64,000 nt of DNA, taken from contig CAVTIR010000011.1 of the NCBI GenBank assembly GCA_963734665.1, forward strand, positions 434,001 to 498,000, in the 5' to 3' direction. The notes below the pieces were generated by a model, which was not told the DNA's origin, did not search any database, and was given only the letters and a program-made list of their open reading frames with translations. Positions within the stretch are counted from its first letter, which is position 1. Each line of letters opens with the position of its first letter. Source of the DNA: Trebonia sp963734665 (lineage in GTDB: Bacteria > Actinomycetota > Actinomycetes > Streptosporangiales > Streptosporangiaceae). The translations under genes were made by a program, and so were the position numbers. Shown here in pieces: positions 47,291-57,521 of this stretch.

Positions 47291-50200
47291 GCACGAGTCC
47301 GATTTTCATGCACACTTCGTCCGAGATAGCGAGTTCGGCTGGGGCCGCGTAGATGGGACGACGGGCACGATCTCATTCTTCGACTCACCTGCCAGACCGG
47401 AGATCGTGATGTCATCAGCAGGCCGGATCTATCGAGCCGCCGGGTTGCCGCGGCAACAACGTGTGTGGTGGTTCGACGGCGAGCGCTGGATCATCGGACG
47501 TATAGATTCAGCGCAGAATACGCGGGCCGATTCCTACTTTGTTCATCTTCCCAATGGCGGCACCCAGCCAATACCCGCGAGTGAACTACGAGTCCGTTGG
47601 TCCGTGCCACTGGCTGAGCCACTCGGACTGCTCAAGGCCGGGACTGTGGAGACGCGGTTTTTCCACAGTCGCCGGACCGCCTTCTTGCGTAGCGTGATGG
47701 CCCAACGCAACGCCTGCCTGGGCCTCGGCGGGGTACTTTCCTCCGCTGTCGAGATCCATGATCACCAGGTGGGGGCCGCCCGTCGCGTGCTTGCCGATCC
47801 TGTTCCTCGCTACCTACTGGCCGACGAGGTCGGAATGGGCAAAACGATCGAGGCGGGCATGGTGCTGCGCCAACTGCTGCTGGAGACGGGAGGCGACGCG
47901 GTTGTGATCGTCCCGGACCCGATCATTGGGCAGTGGCGGCGAGAACTCGCGACTAAGTTCCGGGTCGACTACCTGCCAGGGACAGTCGAGATTATCGGTC
48001 ATTCGGCCGTCAGTGGCATCAGGCTCGGACCCAGGATGCTAACAATTGTCGATGAGGCGCATCGGTTCACTGACCGGATCAGCTTTGGCGGAAGCGGGAC
48101 CCGGGACATAGAGTACGAGCACCTGCGCGCCATCGCCCACGCGTCCAGGGCGCTTCTCCTGCTCAGCGCGACACCAGTCCGCAGCAACGAGGATGCCTTT
48201 CTCGGGCTGCTGCACCTTCTTGACCCGGCGACCTACCCCCTCACTGAGTTGTGTGCATTCCGGCGACGCGTTGAAATGCGCAACGACCTGGCCGTGGCCA
48301 TGTCAGCGGTCGGCGGTGAGACCTCGTTGCGCTACCTCCGCGAGCCGCTTGATCAGATTGCGGAGTTGCTGGCCGAGGACCGGGTCGCAAGGGAACTGAT
48401 CGCCAGTATCCGCGGACACATCGCGAGACGGGCCGAGCAGGAGGCCCGCCAGGAGATCAACCGACTGCGCATCTACGTCTCGGAGACGTACCGACTCCAC
48501 CGCCGGATGATCCGCAGTCGGCGGTCCGCCGCGGCCAAGAACGGCTTTGTGGTCCGTGGCCGCGAACTAGCGGATCCGTGGCTCATCCCGGATCCCGATC
48601 AGCGGCGCCAAGATCTGTTCGCGGCCTTTGACGACCTGCGGCTCAACTTGGAACTGACTGGGCACCAGCGGGCGGGGTTGATCCTGCAGGTCGTCCTCGG
48701 CCGTATCCTCGCGCCGGTCACCGCACTGGACGATCTCGCGCGGGCACTGGTCGGCCGACCTGATCATGACCTTTCAGTTGGAGAGATGGCCGCGGTCGGG
48801 GAACTGGCGCAGATCCCAGCGGGCGCCGAGTTCGCCAAGGAACTCGCGCAACTCTGCGCCGTCCCGACGTGCGATGACCGGCTATCCGCGGCTGTCCGCT
48901 GGGCCCGACAGCGCGTTGGTCGCCACAAATACGCCATCGCCTGCAGCTTTCCACGCACGGCGAGCCTGTTGGCCCAGACGTTGACGGCTGAACTGGGCCA
49001 GCACCGTGTGACTGCCCTGCTAGAAGGTCAAGAGGATGGAGAGCGCACCCGACTGACCGATGACTTCCAAGACAGCCAGGAACGCTGCCTCCTGATTCTG
49101 GACCGGTCGGCAGAGGAAGGCGCCAACCTGCAGTTCATGGAGGAAGTACTCCACCTTGATATGCCCACGGTCACCTCCCGGCTAGAGCAGCGCCTGGGTC
49201 GCTTCGACCGGTGGAGCGAACTGCCGACCAAGGTGCGTTCGGTGACCTTCCGGGAGGCCGATGCGGTCGGTCACAAGCACCTGGATGCTTGGACGATGAC
49301 GCTTAACGATGTGTTCGGCGTGTTCACTGAGTCCACCTCGACATTGCAGTATGTCCTGGCAGACCTGGAGGACGATTTTTTTCGCACCGCGGTGACCGCC
49401 ACATTTGCCGGAGCTCGTGAGCACATGGTCGCCCAGGCCGACCTGCTGAAGTCCGAACGACGCCGGATAGCCGCGCAGGACCTGCTGGACAGCATCCAGG
49501 ACCGGGCCGCTGATGAGGACCTGGCGCGCCGCCTCGCCGGCATCGACTCCAAGCAAAAGGACATCGAACAGGCCATTGACGGCTACGTCGTAGACATGCT
49601 CAGGTTCTCGGCCGTCCAGGGCGATGATTATGTCCGGTTCGGCGTCAGTAAGGCCCATCCGCCACTGCTAACAGAAGCCGAAGTGCAGGCGATTGGGCCA
49701 CGGGCCTTCGACCTGGTCTACACCACGGACCGCATTATGGCTGGCTCCGGTCTCGGCTTCCTGCGGTGGGGAGAGCCCCTGGTCAAGGCCTTCGCGACGT
49801 TGGCGGAGGCCGATGACCGCGGCAAGGCCTTCGCGGTAGAGATGAAATGGCCGTCTCGCGACCCGAACGCGGAACCTTGGGTGGCCTTCTGCCTGGACAT
49901 CAGAGTAGAACCCGGCCGCCCCGCCGAGTCCAGCCTCTCAGGAGAAAACGCAGCCTTCGCGCGGGCAGTGAGCGCGCGCGCGGATTCTTTCCTTCCAACC
50001 ACAGTCGAACGGGTCTGGTGGGTGGTCGGTCGGGGCGAGTGCGAACCCCGTCTTATCTATAACCTGGAGCAATCCCGTGGAGAGAACCTGGGCAGTCGAC
50101 CAGACCGTTTCCGGGACCTGACCGCAGTTCTGGACTGGGGGCGCGTCTGCGACGAGGCTCTCAGCCACGCCCTCGCCGTGGTGCGCGAACGCCCCGCAGT

Positions 50201-50405
50201 CGCCCGGCGACTTACCGCCGCACGTCACCTTGCCGCCAACGTTCGGGAGCGCGATGCCGTCATCTGGGAGGCGCGGGCACGCATTGACGGCGAGCAGACG
50301 AGCGACGATGCGGTCATGGAGGTGGTCGAGAAGGCTCTCGCTCAGCCCGTCTTCAGCCTGGAGAGTTGTGGTGCCGTTTTTATCACCTGGGAAGGCCGGT
50401 CATGA
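47265..50405 (+). CDS. dpdE: DpdE: SNF2-type helicase of the 7-deazaguanine DNA restriction system
   Basis: 1046 aa. N-terminal beta module (1-110), then an SF2 helicase core: Walker A LLADEVGMGKTIEAG (~187), DEAH box LTIVDEAHRF (~262), motif III LLLSATPVRS, and the second RecA lobe with ANLQFMEEVLHLDMPTVTSR LEQRLGRFDRW (~620-645). The long C-terminal part is specific to the family. With the RecQ-like, AAA, DEAD and PLD genes that follow in fixed order it matches DpdE, required for restriction and not for base modification. GTG start; the end overlaps dpdF by ATGA. Confidence 0.82.
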   Translation: MMVVLVTSEHESDFHAHFVRDSEFGWGRVDGTTGTISFFDSPARPEIVMSSAGRIYRAAGLPRQQRVWWFDGERWIIGRIDSAQNTRADSYFVHLPNGGTQPIPASELRVRWSVPLAEPLGLLKAGTVETRFFHSRRTAFLRSVMAQRNACLGLGGVLSSAVEIHDHQVGAARRVLADPVPRYLLADEVGMGKTIEAGMVLRQLLLETGGDAVVIVPDPIIGQWRRELATKFRVDYLPGTVEIIGHSAVSGIRLGPRMLTIVDEAHRFTDRISFGGSGTRDIEYEHLRAIAHASRALLLLSATPVRSNEDAFLGLLHLLDPATYPLTELCAFRRRVEMRNDLAVAMSAVGGETSLRYLREPLDQIAELLAEDRVARELIASIRGHIARRAEQEARQEINRLRIYVSETYRLHRRMIRSRRSAAAKNGFVVRGRELADPWLIPDPDQRRQDLFAAFDDLRLNLELTGHQRAGLILQVVLGRILAPVTALDDLARALVGRPDHDLSVGEMAAVGELAQIPAGAEFAKELAQLCAVPTCDDRLSAAVRWARQRVGRHKYAIACSFPRTASLLAQTLTAELGQHRVTALLEGQEDGERTRLTDDFQDSQERCLLILDRSAEEGANLQFMEEVLHLDMPTVTSRLEQRLGRFDRWSELPTKVRSVTFREADAVGHKHLDAWTMTLNDVFGVFTESTSTLQYVLADLEDDFFRTAVTATFAGAREHMVAQADLLKSERRRIAAQDLLDSIQDRAADEDLARRLAGIDSKQKDIEQAIDGYVVDMLRFSAVQGDDYVRFGVSKAHPPLLTEAEVQAIGPRAFDLVYTTDRIMAGSGLGFLRWGEPLVKAFATLAEADDRGKAFAVEMKWPSRDPNAEPWVAFCLDIRVEPGRPAESSLSGENAAFARAVSARADSFLPTTVERVWWVVGRGECEPRLIYNLEQSRGENLGSRPDRFRDLTAVLDWGRVCDEALSHALAVVRERPAVARRLTAARHLAANVRERDAVIWEARARIDGEQTSDDAVMEVVEKALAQPVFSLESCGAVFITWEGRS

Positions 50406-52855
50406 CCGCAGTGTCTCTCGCGGAGATTGCGGGCAGGTGCCCCCGCCTGGCAAGGCGACTGCAACTCCCAGGCCAGCCAATCTCCGCAGAGATTCTCCCG
50501 TTGATCCGCTCCGACCTGGTTGCCCGCGGCTATCAGGCAATAGCCCTGTCTCCGGTACTCGCCTCGATCCCGGACGCCACTTGGCAGGCGCATGGATTCG
50601 GGCGCTCAGGAGACCAGTGGCGGGCCGAGCCTTGGCTGCCCGGGTGGCTGGACGCCAAGCAGATCGCACCAGACCTTGAGGCGGCCCGCCGGGCCCCCCG
50701 TAGGCCGAACTGGCAAATGGCTGCGGACCACTTCTATGCGGATGCCGCCCAGCGTCCTGCATACCTGAGCCCCGGACAGAAGGAAAGCGTCCGCGCTGTC
50801 AGCGCGGCACGCAGCGGTGACTCAATCATCTGCGTCCTGCCGACTGGCTCGGGGAAAACCGACGTGATCCTCACCCGGGCCGCGCGGAGCCGACCCCGGC
50901 AGTCGTGCCTGATTGTCCCCACAGTTGCCCTCGCACTCGACCTAGAGAGACGGATCAGGGACATCACCGGCGAGCGGCAACAGTTCGCCTACCATGGCGG
51001 ACTGACTGGCGCTGAGAAAGCGGAAATGGCGCAGCGCGTACGCGACGGCGCGCAGTGGCTAGTCATCACGTCACCGGAGGCAGCGTGCACGGCTCTTGCG
51101 CGGCCACTTGAGGACGCTGCCGCCGAGGGCAGGCTGGACCTCTTCGCGATCGACGAGGCACACATCGTCGCCGAGTGGGGTGACGCGTTCCGGCCCGCCT
51201 TCCATACGTTGGCTGGGCTCCGGCGGCGCCTGATAGACCGCGCGCCCCCCGGCGGCGGGCCGGTAACAGTGATGCTGACGGCCACCCTTGATGACTACGG
51301 CCTGCAGACGCTGCAGCGCTTGTACCCCGGTACCCGTGAGCTCATCATCTCCGCCCAGGTCACCCGGCCAGAACCAGCCTGGTGGATGAGCCACTGCGGC
51401 ACCGAGGACGACAAGCGCGAGCGCTTCCTGGAAGCCTGCCGACACCTGCCGCGCCCTCTGATTGTGTACACGACCCTGCATTCGTCCGGCCAGTCCACGA
51501 ACGTGGGAACGGTATTGTCCTGGCTGCGCGGGGCCGGGTTGAGGGCCGTCGCCGGCGTCACCGGGGCCGACAACCACACTGCCCGCCGGGCTGCCAGTCG
51601 CGGCCTGGACCTGGGCGGGAACATCGAAGACGACCGCGACATTGTCGTCGCCACATCAGCGTTCGGGCTGGGGATCGACATCCCGGATGTCCGGGGCGTG
51701 ATCCATCTATGCGTGCCCGAGTCCGTTAACCGCCTCTACCAGGAGGTCGGCCGGGGAGGCCGGGACGGGAATGCGTCAGTGTCGCTGGTCCTGTGGACGG
51801 ATTCGGACGCCCGGGTCGCGCAGCAAATGACAGAGGCGCGACTGATCGGTCCAGACAAGGCCTGGAAGCGGTGGCGGAGCATGACTACCAGCCATACCGC
51901 TGCCTTCAACGGTGACCTGGTGACCGTGGACCTCACGACCCCTACCGAGGATGTGACCTATCCGTGGAGCGAGGCGAATCGCTACTGGAACACCCAGGTG
52001 CTGTCCGCGATGGACCGAGCCAGGATGATCCAACTGGAATGGCCGACCCCGCCAGACGTGCCCGCAGATGCAACAGAAGAGCAACTGCAGGAGGCGTTCG
52101 CGAAATACCGGACCTCCATGACCGCCCGCATCCTGCCCGGTGCCCTAGCCGACGGCACCGCCTTCCGCCGCCGACTAGGCGCGGCCCAGCAGATGAGCCG
52201 TACTGCGGCGGCGGCATCCCTGGAGTCGGCGACCACGATCCTCACCGAACTGGACCGTTGCGTCAACCGGTACCTAGCTGATCACTACCGGCTGAGCGTG
52301 CCATCGGGAATCCTTCCAACCGCCCGGCAGTGCGGTGGTTGCCCGCACTGCCGGGCGCAAAGGCTTCCGCCGGTGGTGCTCAGCCGTCCGGTCGACCCAT
52401 TGTCCGCCGGGACACTGACCGTTCCGGCCAAGTCGGCACTGGGTGATCTGGCACTGAACGGGCGCCTGTGCATCTGGACGGACGAGCCAGATACCGAAGC
52501 GGAACTGGAGTTGGTTAAGCGGCTTGTCGAAAGGGGGGTCATCGCCTTGGTGGCCGAGGACTCATGGTCGCCGAGTCCCGGCGCGAAACGATTCCTCTGG
52601 TGGGCAGATACCGCTGCGCAACGGGTTGCCGCGCCTGGCCCTGGCTGCCTGCTTGTCCCCTCGCTGGTCCGCATTGACGCCACCGGGCCGCGACCGGATG
52701 AAGCCGCGCTGCTCCTGGGCAGGGTCGGGCGCGGTCCGCTCACGATCGTCCTCACTTCCAGCGAGCAACCCAGCCCGTTCGGTGGTCCGGAACTCCTGCG
52801 GGAGTGTTGGGGTCCCGCATACCACATTGATGACATCCTAGGAAAAAAGATTTAG
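50402..52855 (+). CDS. dpdF: DpdF: RecQ-like ATP-dependent DNA helicase
   Basis: 817 aa from the ATG at 50402. Helicase motifs: Walker A VLPTGSGKTDVIL (~145), DEAH with the RecQ-type extension FAIDEAHIVAEWGDAFRPAF (~250), MLTATLDDYG, and ATSAFGLGIDIPDVRGVIHL then YQEVGRGGRDG (~425-452). A Cys cluster (RQCGGCPHC, ~640) resembles the RecQ zinc site. The C-terminus is family-specific. It should unwind or translocate on DNA of invaders in the Dpd restriction complex. Followed directly by dpdG with no gap. Confidence 0.82.
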   Translation: MTAVSLAEIAGRCPRLARRLQLPGQPISAEILPLIRSDLVARGYQAIALSPVLASIPDATWQAHGFGRSGDQWRAEPWLPGWLDAKQIAPDLEAARRAPRRPNWQMAADHFYADAAQRPAYLSPGQKESVRAVSAARSGDSIICVLPTGSGKTDVILTRAARSRPRQSCLIVPTVALALDLERRIRDITGERQQFAYHGGLTGAEKAEMAQRVRDGAQWLVITSPEAACTALARPLEDAAAEGRLDLFAIDEAHIVAEWGDAFRPAFHTLAGLRRRLIDRAPPGGGPVTVMLTATLDDYGLQTLQRLYPGTRELIISAQVTRPEPAWWMSHCGTEDDKRERFLEACRHLPRPLIVYTTLHSSGQSTNVGTVLSWLRGAGLRAVAGVTGADNHTARRAASRGLDLGGNIEDDRDIVVATSAFGLGIDIPDVRGVIHLCVPESVNRLYQEVGRGGRDGNASVSLVLWTDSDARVAQQMTEARLIGPDKAWKRWRSMTTSHTAAFNGDLVTVDLTTPTEDVTYPWSEANRYWNTQVLSAMDRARMIQLEWPTPPDVPADATEEQLQEAFAKYRTSMTARILPGALADGTAFRRRLGAAQQMSRTAAAASLESATTILTELDRCVNRYLADHYRLSVPSGILPTARQCGGCPHCRAQRLPPVVLSRPVDPLSAGTLTVPAKSALGDLALNGRLCIWTDEPDTEAELELVKRLVERGVIALVAEDSWSPSPGAKRFLWWADTAAQRVAAPGPGCLLVPSLVRIDATGPRPDEAALLLGRVGRGPLTIVLTSSEQPSPFGGPELLRECWGPAYHIDDILGKKI

Positions 52856-53857
52856 ATGGGAATCCTAAACCCGCCCGACATCCTCCCAGAGGCGATGCGC
52901 TACCTCGTGCGCGCCTTGCTGGCACTCCGGCGCCCTTACGCGGAGCAAGATGAACTGATCGGCCTGGTCGCGCCACTTGGTTTGGCCGAGGCGATGAAGG
53001 GCATAACCATCGATTCCGACGACACGGCGGACGCGGAACCGGATGACCTTAAAACTGGCGGCACAGTCATCGCGAGTCGTTCTCTCGACGCCCTGCTGTG
53101 GCTTGGCATCGTACAGCAGGACGGCAGTCGGATCGCACTAACTGAGACTGTCGCGGCTCAGTGGAAGAAGCCCGCGGATGTCACCCCACAGGAGATGTGC
53201 CGGGTCCTGCTCGATGCGGTACTTCGGACAGCAATTCCGGAGGCACCCTACGGCGAGGAGAGGGGATCAACGGACCTAATGCAGGCCGTAGTTCTGCTCT
53301 ATCAGGCGGAACAGCCACTGCTGCCCTTCGATCGGTTTGAGAGTGGACGTGTCTTCCGGTCCGGCGGCCGTGCCTTCGCCGAATGGGAATCCGCTTGTTG
53401 CGGGCCCATTCGGACAAAGATTTGGCCGGTCCCGAATTCCCAGCAATGGCTGCCATTCCGCCGATGGGCGCCTTACCTCGGCTTCGCCAGGTGTGTAGGC
53501 ACCAATGGGCTCATCCCGGACGCCAGCGAGGCACTAATCGGGCGCCTGTCTGAGCTGCAACCGGGTGACTATGACATCGGTGATTTTATTAGGCGCTGTG
53601 CCGTCGCGGTTCCGGTCCTAGATGGCGGTGCGCTCTGGCGAGGAGTTGAGGCTACGGCCGACGGCGACACTGACGTCCTGTCAGGAGGACTTTCTATCTC
53701 ACTGCTGCAATTGGAGGCGAACGGATATATGACCATGACGCGGCCCAAGAGCGATAGCGACCGTGATGGTCGCATCCTCCGCCTCCTGCCAGACAGATCG
53801 GCCGACCGCCTGGTTGGCACTGTAACCTGGCGCGGCACGGTTCGGCGAGGTGACTGA
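52856..53857 (+). CDS. dpdG: DpdG
   Basis: 333 aa: MGILNPPDILPEAMRYLVRA LLALRRPYAEQDELIGLVAP .. FRSGGRAFAEWESACCGPI .. FIRRCAVAVPVLDGGALWRG VE. No enzyme motif; the N-terminal half looks like winged-helix segments. Assignment rests on length, on the typical MGILNPPxxLPxxMRYLVRA-like start and on position between dpdF and dpdH. Function not known beyond a need in restriction. Starts immediately after the dpdF stop; its TGA overlaps the dpdH ATG. Confidence 0.72.
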   Translation: MGILNPPDILPEAMRYLVRALLALRRPYAEQDELIGLVAPLGLAEAMKGITIDSDDTADAEPDDLKTGGTVIASRSLDALLWLGIVQQDGSRIALTETVAAQWKKPADVTPQEMCRVLLDAVLRTAIPEAPYGEERGSTDLMQAVVLLYQAEQPLLPFDRFESGRVFRSGGRAFAEWESACCGPIRTKIWPVPNSQQWLPFRRWAPYLGFARCVGTNGLIPDASEALIGRLSELQPGDYDIGDFIRRCAVAVPVLDGGALWRGVEATADGDTDVLSGGLSISLLQLEANGYMTMTRPKSDSDRDGRILRLLPDRSADRLVGTVTWRGTVRRGD

Positions 53858-56766
53858 TGAGCGCCAACCGCGTCTGTTGGAGTCGTGCAGCAATTGACTT
53901 CGCGACCCAGGTTGATGTCGGCGGTCTTGATGTTGGTGATCCGCATGCTGATGCGGTGTTCCGCGCGATCCATCAGCCACTCCCGGTCAGCGAAGAGTCC
54001 GTTGGCGGTCGGGCACCGGTGACCGAGGATGACGTGCTGAGGGCTTTCACGCGGCCGATCAACTCGAACGAACCACTGCTGCTATTCGTGACAGGTGAGA
54101 AAGGGACCGGCAAGAGCCATCTCGTCAGGTGGCTGAAGTCACGGCTGGGCGCCCGTCCATCCTGGCACATAGTTTATATCGAGAAGCGCAACACCTCGCT
54201 GCGACGGGTGACTGAGCGCATCTTGGACGGTATTGACACGCCGCGCGCGCGGGCACTCCGCCAGGAACTCGACCGAGCGTCATCGGAGATCACCAGCGAT
54301 AAAGAGGCGATGAGTGCCCTGCTGGCGCGCCTGGATCAACTGGTGACCTTCGACCAAGCGACGGAGATCGGGAGCCTGCCGGAGGTCTCTGCGGCAGATT
54401 TGGGGGACTTGCGGCGGCAGGCGCACCGACTCCTTGGCGACTTCACCTTCCGGCGGGAGTTGAGCGTGCTGGGTGGCCCGGTGCACCGGATCGTCGGCCT
54501 GGCGCGCGACGGCGACTCGTCGGAGGATGTAAACGATGCCGACCTGCACCTAACCGAGGCTGATCTGCGTGTAGACCCGTCTCGATTTGACGACGTTGGG
54601 CAGGAACTGCAAGGCCTGATTGGATCCCTGGTATCGAACCGCGGCATGCGGATTGATATCGCCGCTCTCTGTGACTGGTACCTGCCACGCGCGAAAGCAC
54701 AGGTGTTCGTGGGCCAGGGCACCAACCTGCTCGAGGTGTTCGAGGATGTGCGCGAGGAGATAGCCCGCCGTGGCGAAGAGTTGTGCCTTCTCATAGAAGA
54801 TCTTGTCCTACTGCACGGCATCGACAGACAACTGGCCCAGGCGCTTACCATCCCTGCGTCCGCCCGACTCTGCCGACTTCGCGCTGCGATCGCTGTCACC
54901 TCCGGCTATCTCAGTTCCATGGATACGTTCACTGACCGCGGCTTGCGGTTCACCCTGGACATGAAACTCGATGCCATCGGCCAGGGTGCACTGCGCGACT
55001 TCGTCGGCCGGTACCTGAACGCTGGTCGACTCTCCGAGCAAGCGCTCGCCGCTTCCGGCGCTGATGTCCCAAATGGCTGCCGCACCTGTCCTGATTTGAA
55101 ACCCTGCCACGACACCTTCGGCACTTCTCATGGTTATGGCCTCTATCCCCTCAACGGGACCGCTGTGGATCGGTTGGTCGCGCGGGCCAGTCCGGGCGAG
55201 TTCCGCCCAAGGGAGCTCCTCCGCCAGGTCATTCGCGCCTCCCTGGAGGTAGCCGAGCAGGAGTTGCCCGCTGGCGGCACCTTCCCCTCAGAGCGATTCG
55301 CGCACACCCTGGACCCGCGCCGCTCCGAACTCGATCCAACGGTTCGAGATGCCATCCGGAAACAGAACAAGGTCAGTCCGGAGGCCGAGATAAGCTTGCG
55401 GGCCTTCTATTCGCAATCACCGCCAGCGGCTGACGCCGGTGTGGAAGCGATCGCCCGATATCTCGGGGATCGGCTCACTGCAGACGTGACTGACGGCACG
55501 GAGGATCCCGACGACGATCCCGGTGGCCAGCCGACGCCTGCGTCCGAGGCCGGGCCGAGGCAGCGCGATGAGGTCCGGAGATGGACAGATGATACGAACT
55601 TCTTCCTCACCGCGCCGACGGCGAATAGCGTCCGGAAGTGGATATGCGAGACGCTGGTCGCCCAATTGCAGAACGGTCCGCATGGAGTCGCGGCGCGCAA
55701 GCTTAAGGGAAAAAATGAGTGGCGAATCGGATCCCACCCGCTTCGCCTCACCGATGTCAGGATCGAGCGAGCCCTGGGTGGCGGAGCAGTCGAGCGGCCA
55801 AACCCGTTTTGCATCGACGCCACGGATGGGAACGCATCCGTGATCCGCGGCGTCCTTGCTGTGGTCGGCGGCGCTAGCCTTGACGTGAACGGAGGCGAAT
55901 GGTTCCTTCGCCTCCAGGCCAGGCTAAGCGATTACGCCAGGGTGCTCACCGGCCTCGCGACGTCCGGTGCTGAGACAACTCTGGCACCTGCGGTTGAAAC
56001 ACTGACCGTATTGCGCCAGGTTTCTGCCAAGCCAGGCAACACGGTGCGGGATGCCCTGACCCCAATGCTGGCACCGGTCCCGCCCCAGTCGCCGCACCCT
56101 GTCGTAGGCAACTTTCTCCGTGACGTACAGGGCATTCGTGATGAAGCCCTCAACGTAATTCGAGATCACGCGACGGCGGCCAAGGGCACCGGGTGGCCGT
56201 CGCTGCTGGATATCGGCCTGCTGCACGAAGATATCCGGTCACATCTTGGCGACCGGTCTGTGGCAGAACCGCGCGGGAGTCTGCTCGAACGCCTTCAACT
56301 CATGCAGTCCCGGGCGTTCACCCGAGCATGGGCAGACGTTGCCGAAGTCCTCAAGGAGGCCCAGGGCCTCATCGACCCCGGAGAGAACCTGACCCGCGCG
56401 ACCGAGCTCGTCGATCGCCTGGTCAATGACGGGATTATCTACCTGCCGCGCGCCGACTTCGCGCCGACGTACCGCGAGGCGCGCGCAAAACTCGGCCCAG
56501 AAAGCATGGACGTGTACCGCCAACTGACTAAGAAAATCACGGGTGAGGCGGGGCCCGGAGATCTCTGGGATATTTGTGCTGACCCGCTGCCTGCACTGAA
56601 GGCGCTTATCCGGTATGCGACCTTGTCGAATGAGCTCCTCGATCGGATGTCCAGCGAGCTCGTGACGACGCCGGGTGGCGGGCCATCCGATGTCGGTACT
56701 CTCATCGAGGGACTCCGGGAACTCGCCGACCTGCTGGACGACGCGGCACGACCGGGAGGCCGCTGA
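53857..56766 (+). CDS. dpdH: DpdH: large AAA/STAND-like ATPase
   Basis: 969 aa. Walker A FVTGEKGTGKSHLVRWLKS (~80) near the N-terminus and Walker B-like ELCLLIEDLVLLHG (~310). A Cys cluster, NGCRTCPDLKPCHDTFGTSH (~408), may bind zinc. The rest is helical (AEVLKEAQGLIDPGENLTRA etc.). Matches DpdH, the ATPase of the Dpd restriction set. It could act as motor or sensor feeding the DpdJ/DpdK pair. Coupled to dpdG and dpdI by 1-nt TGATG overlaps. Confidence 0.78.
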   Translation: MSANRVCWSRAAIDFATQVDVGGLDVGDPHADAVFRAIHQPLPVSEESVGGRAPVTEDDVLRAFTRPINSNEPLLLFVTGEKGTGKSHLVRWLKSRLGARPSWHIVYIEKRNTSLRRVTERILDGIDTPRARALRQELDRASSEITSDKEAMSALLARLDQLVTFDQATEIGSLPEVSAADLGDLRRQAHRLLGDFTFRRELSVLGGPVHRIVGLARDGDSSEDVNDADLHLTEADLRVDPSRFDDVGQELQGLIGSLVSNRGMRIDIAALCDWYLPRAKAQVFVGQGTNLLEVFEDVREEIARRGEELCLLIEDLVLLHGIDRQLAQALTIPASARLCRLRAAIAVTSGYLSSMDTFTDRGLRFTLDMKLDAIGQGALRDFVGRYLNAGRLSEQALAASGADVPNGCRTCPDLKPCHDTFGTSHGYGLYPLNGTAVDRLVARASPGEFRPRELLRQVIRASLEVAEQELPAGGTFPSERFAHTLDPRRSELDPTVRDAIRKQNKVSPEAEISLRAFYSQSPPAADAGVEAIARYLGDRLTADVTDGTEDPDDDPGGQPTPASEAGPRQRDEVRRWTDDTNFFLTAPTANSVRKWICETLVAQLQNGPHGVAARKLKGKNEWRIGSHPLRLTDVRIERALGGGAVERPNPFCIDATDGNASVIRGVLAVVGGASLDVNGGEWFLRLQARLSDYARVLTGLATSGAETTLAPAVETLTVLRQVSAKPGNTVRDALTPMLAPVPPQSPHPVVGNFLRDVQGIRDEALNVIRDHATAAKGTGWPSLLDIGLLHEDIRSHLGDRSVAEPRGSLLERLQLMQSRAFTRAWADVAEVLKEAQGLIDPGENLTRATELVDRLVNDGIIYLPRADFAPTYREARAKLGPESMDVYRQLTKKITGEAGPGDLWDICADPLPALKALIRYATLSNELLDRMSSELVTTPGGGPSDVGTLIEGLRELADLLDDAARPGGR

Positions 56767-57521
56767 TGGTCGCAACTGAATCGCTAGCAGCCCGCGCGGA
56801 GGCCATGCTGAACCGACTCGCCCAGGCCAAGGCCGAGGCAGCCACCCAGCAGGCGCGCACCGAGAGAGAAACGGCCCGGGTACGAGCCAGCAGGATCGCG
56901 GCTGACTTGTGCGCAGCAAGAGGCGCAGTTTCGGATTTGGCTGAGTGCGGTGTCGTAGTCGACCTGGCCACGCCAGACCCGCTGCTCCAGCAAGTAACGC
57001 GGGCCAGGACGGCGCTGCGGACAGCAGCCACGTCGATGGTCGGCGCACAACCCGACGAGGTCGCCAGCCGGGTCAGGTCCCGGTCCGTTGAGGATGCATT
57101 GGCGACCGCGGAGCGACTCGTCAAGTCTGCACTGGCTGGGCTGAGCCGATCGGTCGAGCGGTGGCGGAAGGAAATTCTGCCCGCCGATATAGGGGAACGC
57201 ATCATCCCCTACCCAGGCACCAGTGACCTCCTCGTGGCGCGTCTCACGGGCATTCAGCGCCGCCTGCAGCAAAAGGTTGAGAACCTGACAGCCGAAAAGC
57301 TGGTGCAGCGGGCGAGGGAGATTAGAGACGATGCTGCCACCTGGGCGCAGGAGCGGCCTCAGTTGGACGCCAGTCTGCAAGGCCGTCACCTGGACGTTCA
57401 GGAGTTCCTGCGCCAGGCCGCAACCGACGAGGGGGCCTCCTGGGAGCTGATCACCCCTGCCGTGGCGGCCTGGCTCAATGACCCCGAGAACACGGCAAGC
57501 CTACGGGTGGTGCTGCGATAA
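56766..57521 (+). CDS. dpdI: DpdI: coiled-coil protein
   Basis: 251 aa, highly helical: ARAEAMLNRLAQAKAEAATQ QARTERETARVRAS (~8-45) is a coiled coil, followed by further helices (RLTGIQRRLQQKVENLTAEK LVQRA). No catalytic motif. Assigned by position between the DpdH ATPase and the DpdJ helicase. Likely a structural partner of one of them. The stop TAA overlaps the dpdJ ATG by 1 nt. Confidence 0.65.
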   Translation: MVATESLAARAEAMLNRLAQAKAEAATQQARTERETARVRASRIAADLCAARGAVSDLAECGVVVDLATPDPLLQQVTRARTALRTAATSMVGAQPDEVASRVRSRSVEDALATAERLVKSALAGLSRSVERWRKEILPADIGERIIPYPGTSDLLVARLTGIQRRLQQKVENLTAEKLVQRAREIRDDAATWAQERPQLDASLQGRHLDVQEFLRQAATDEGASWELITPAVAAWLNDPENTASLRVVLR

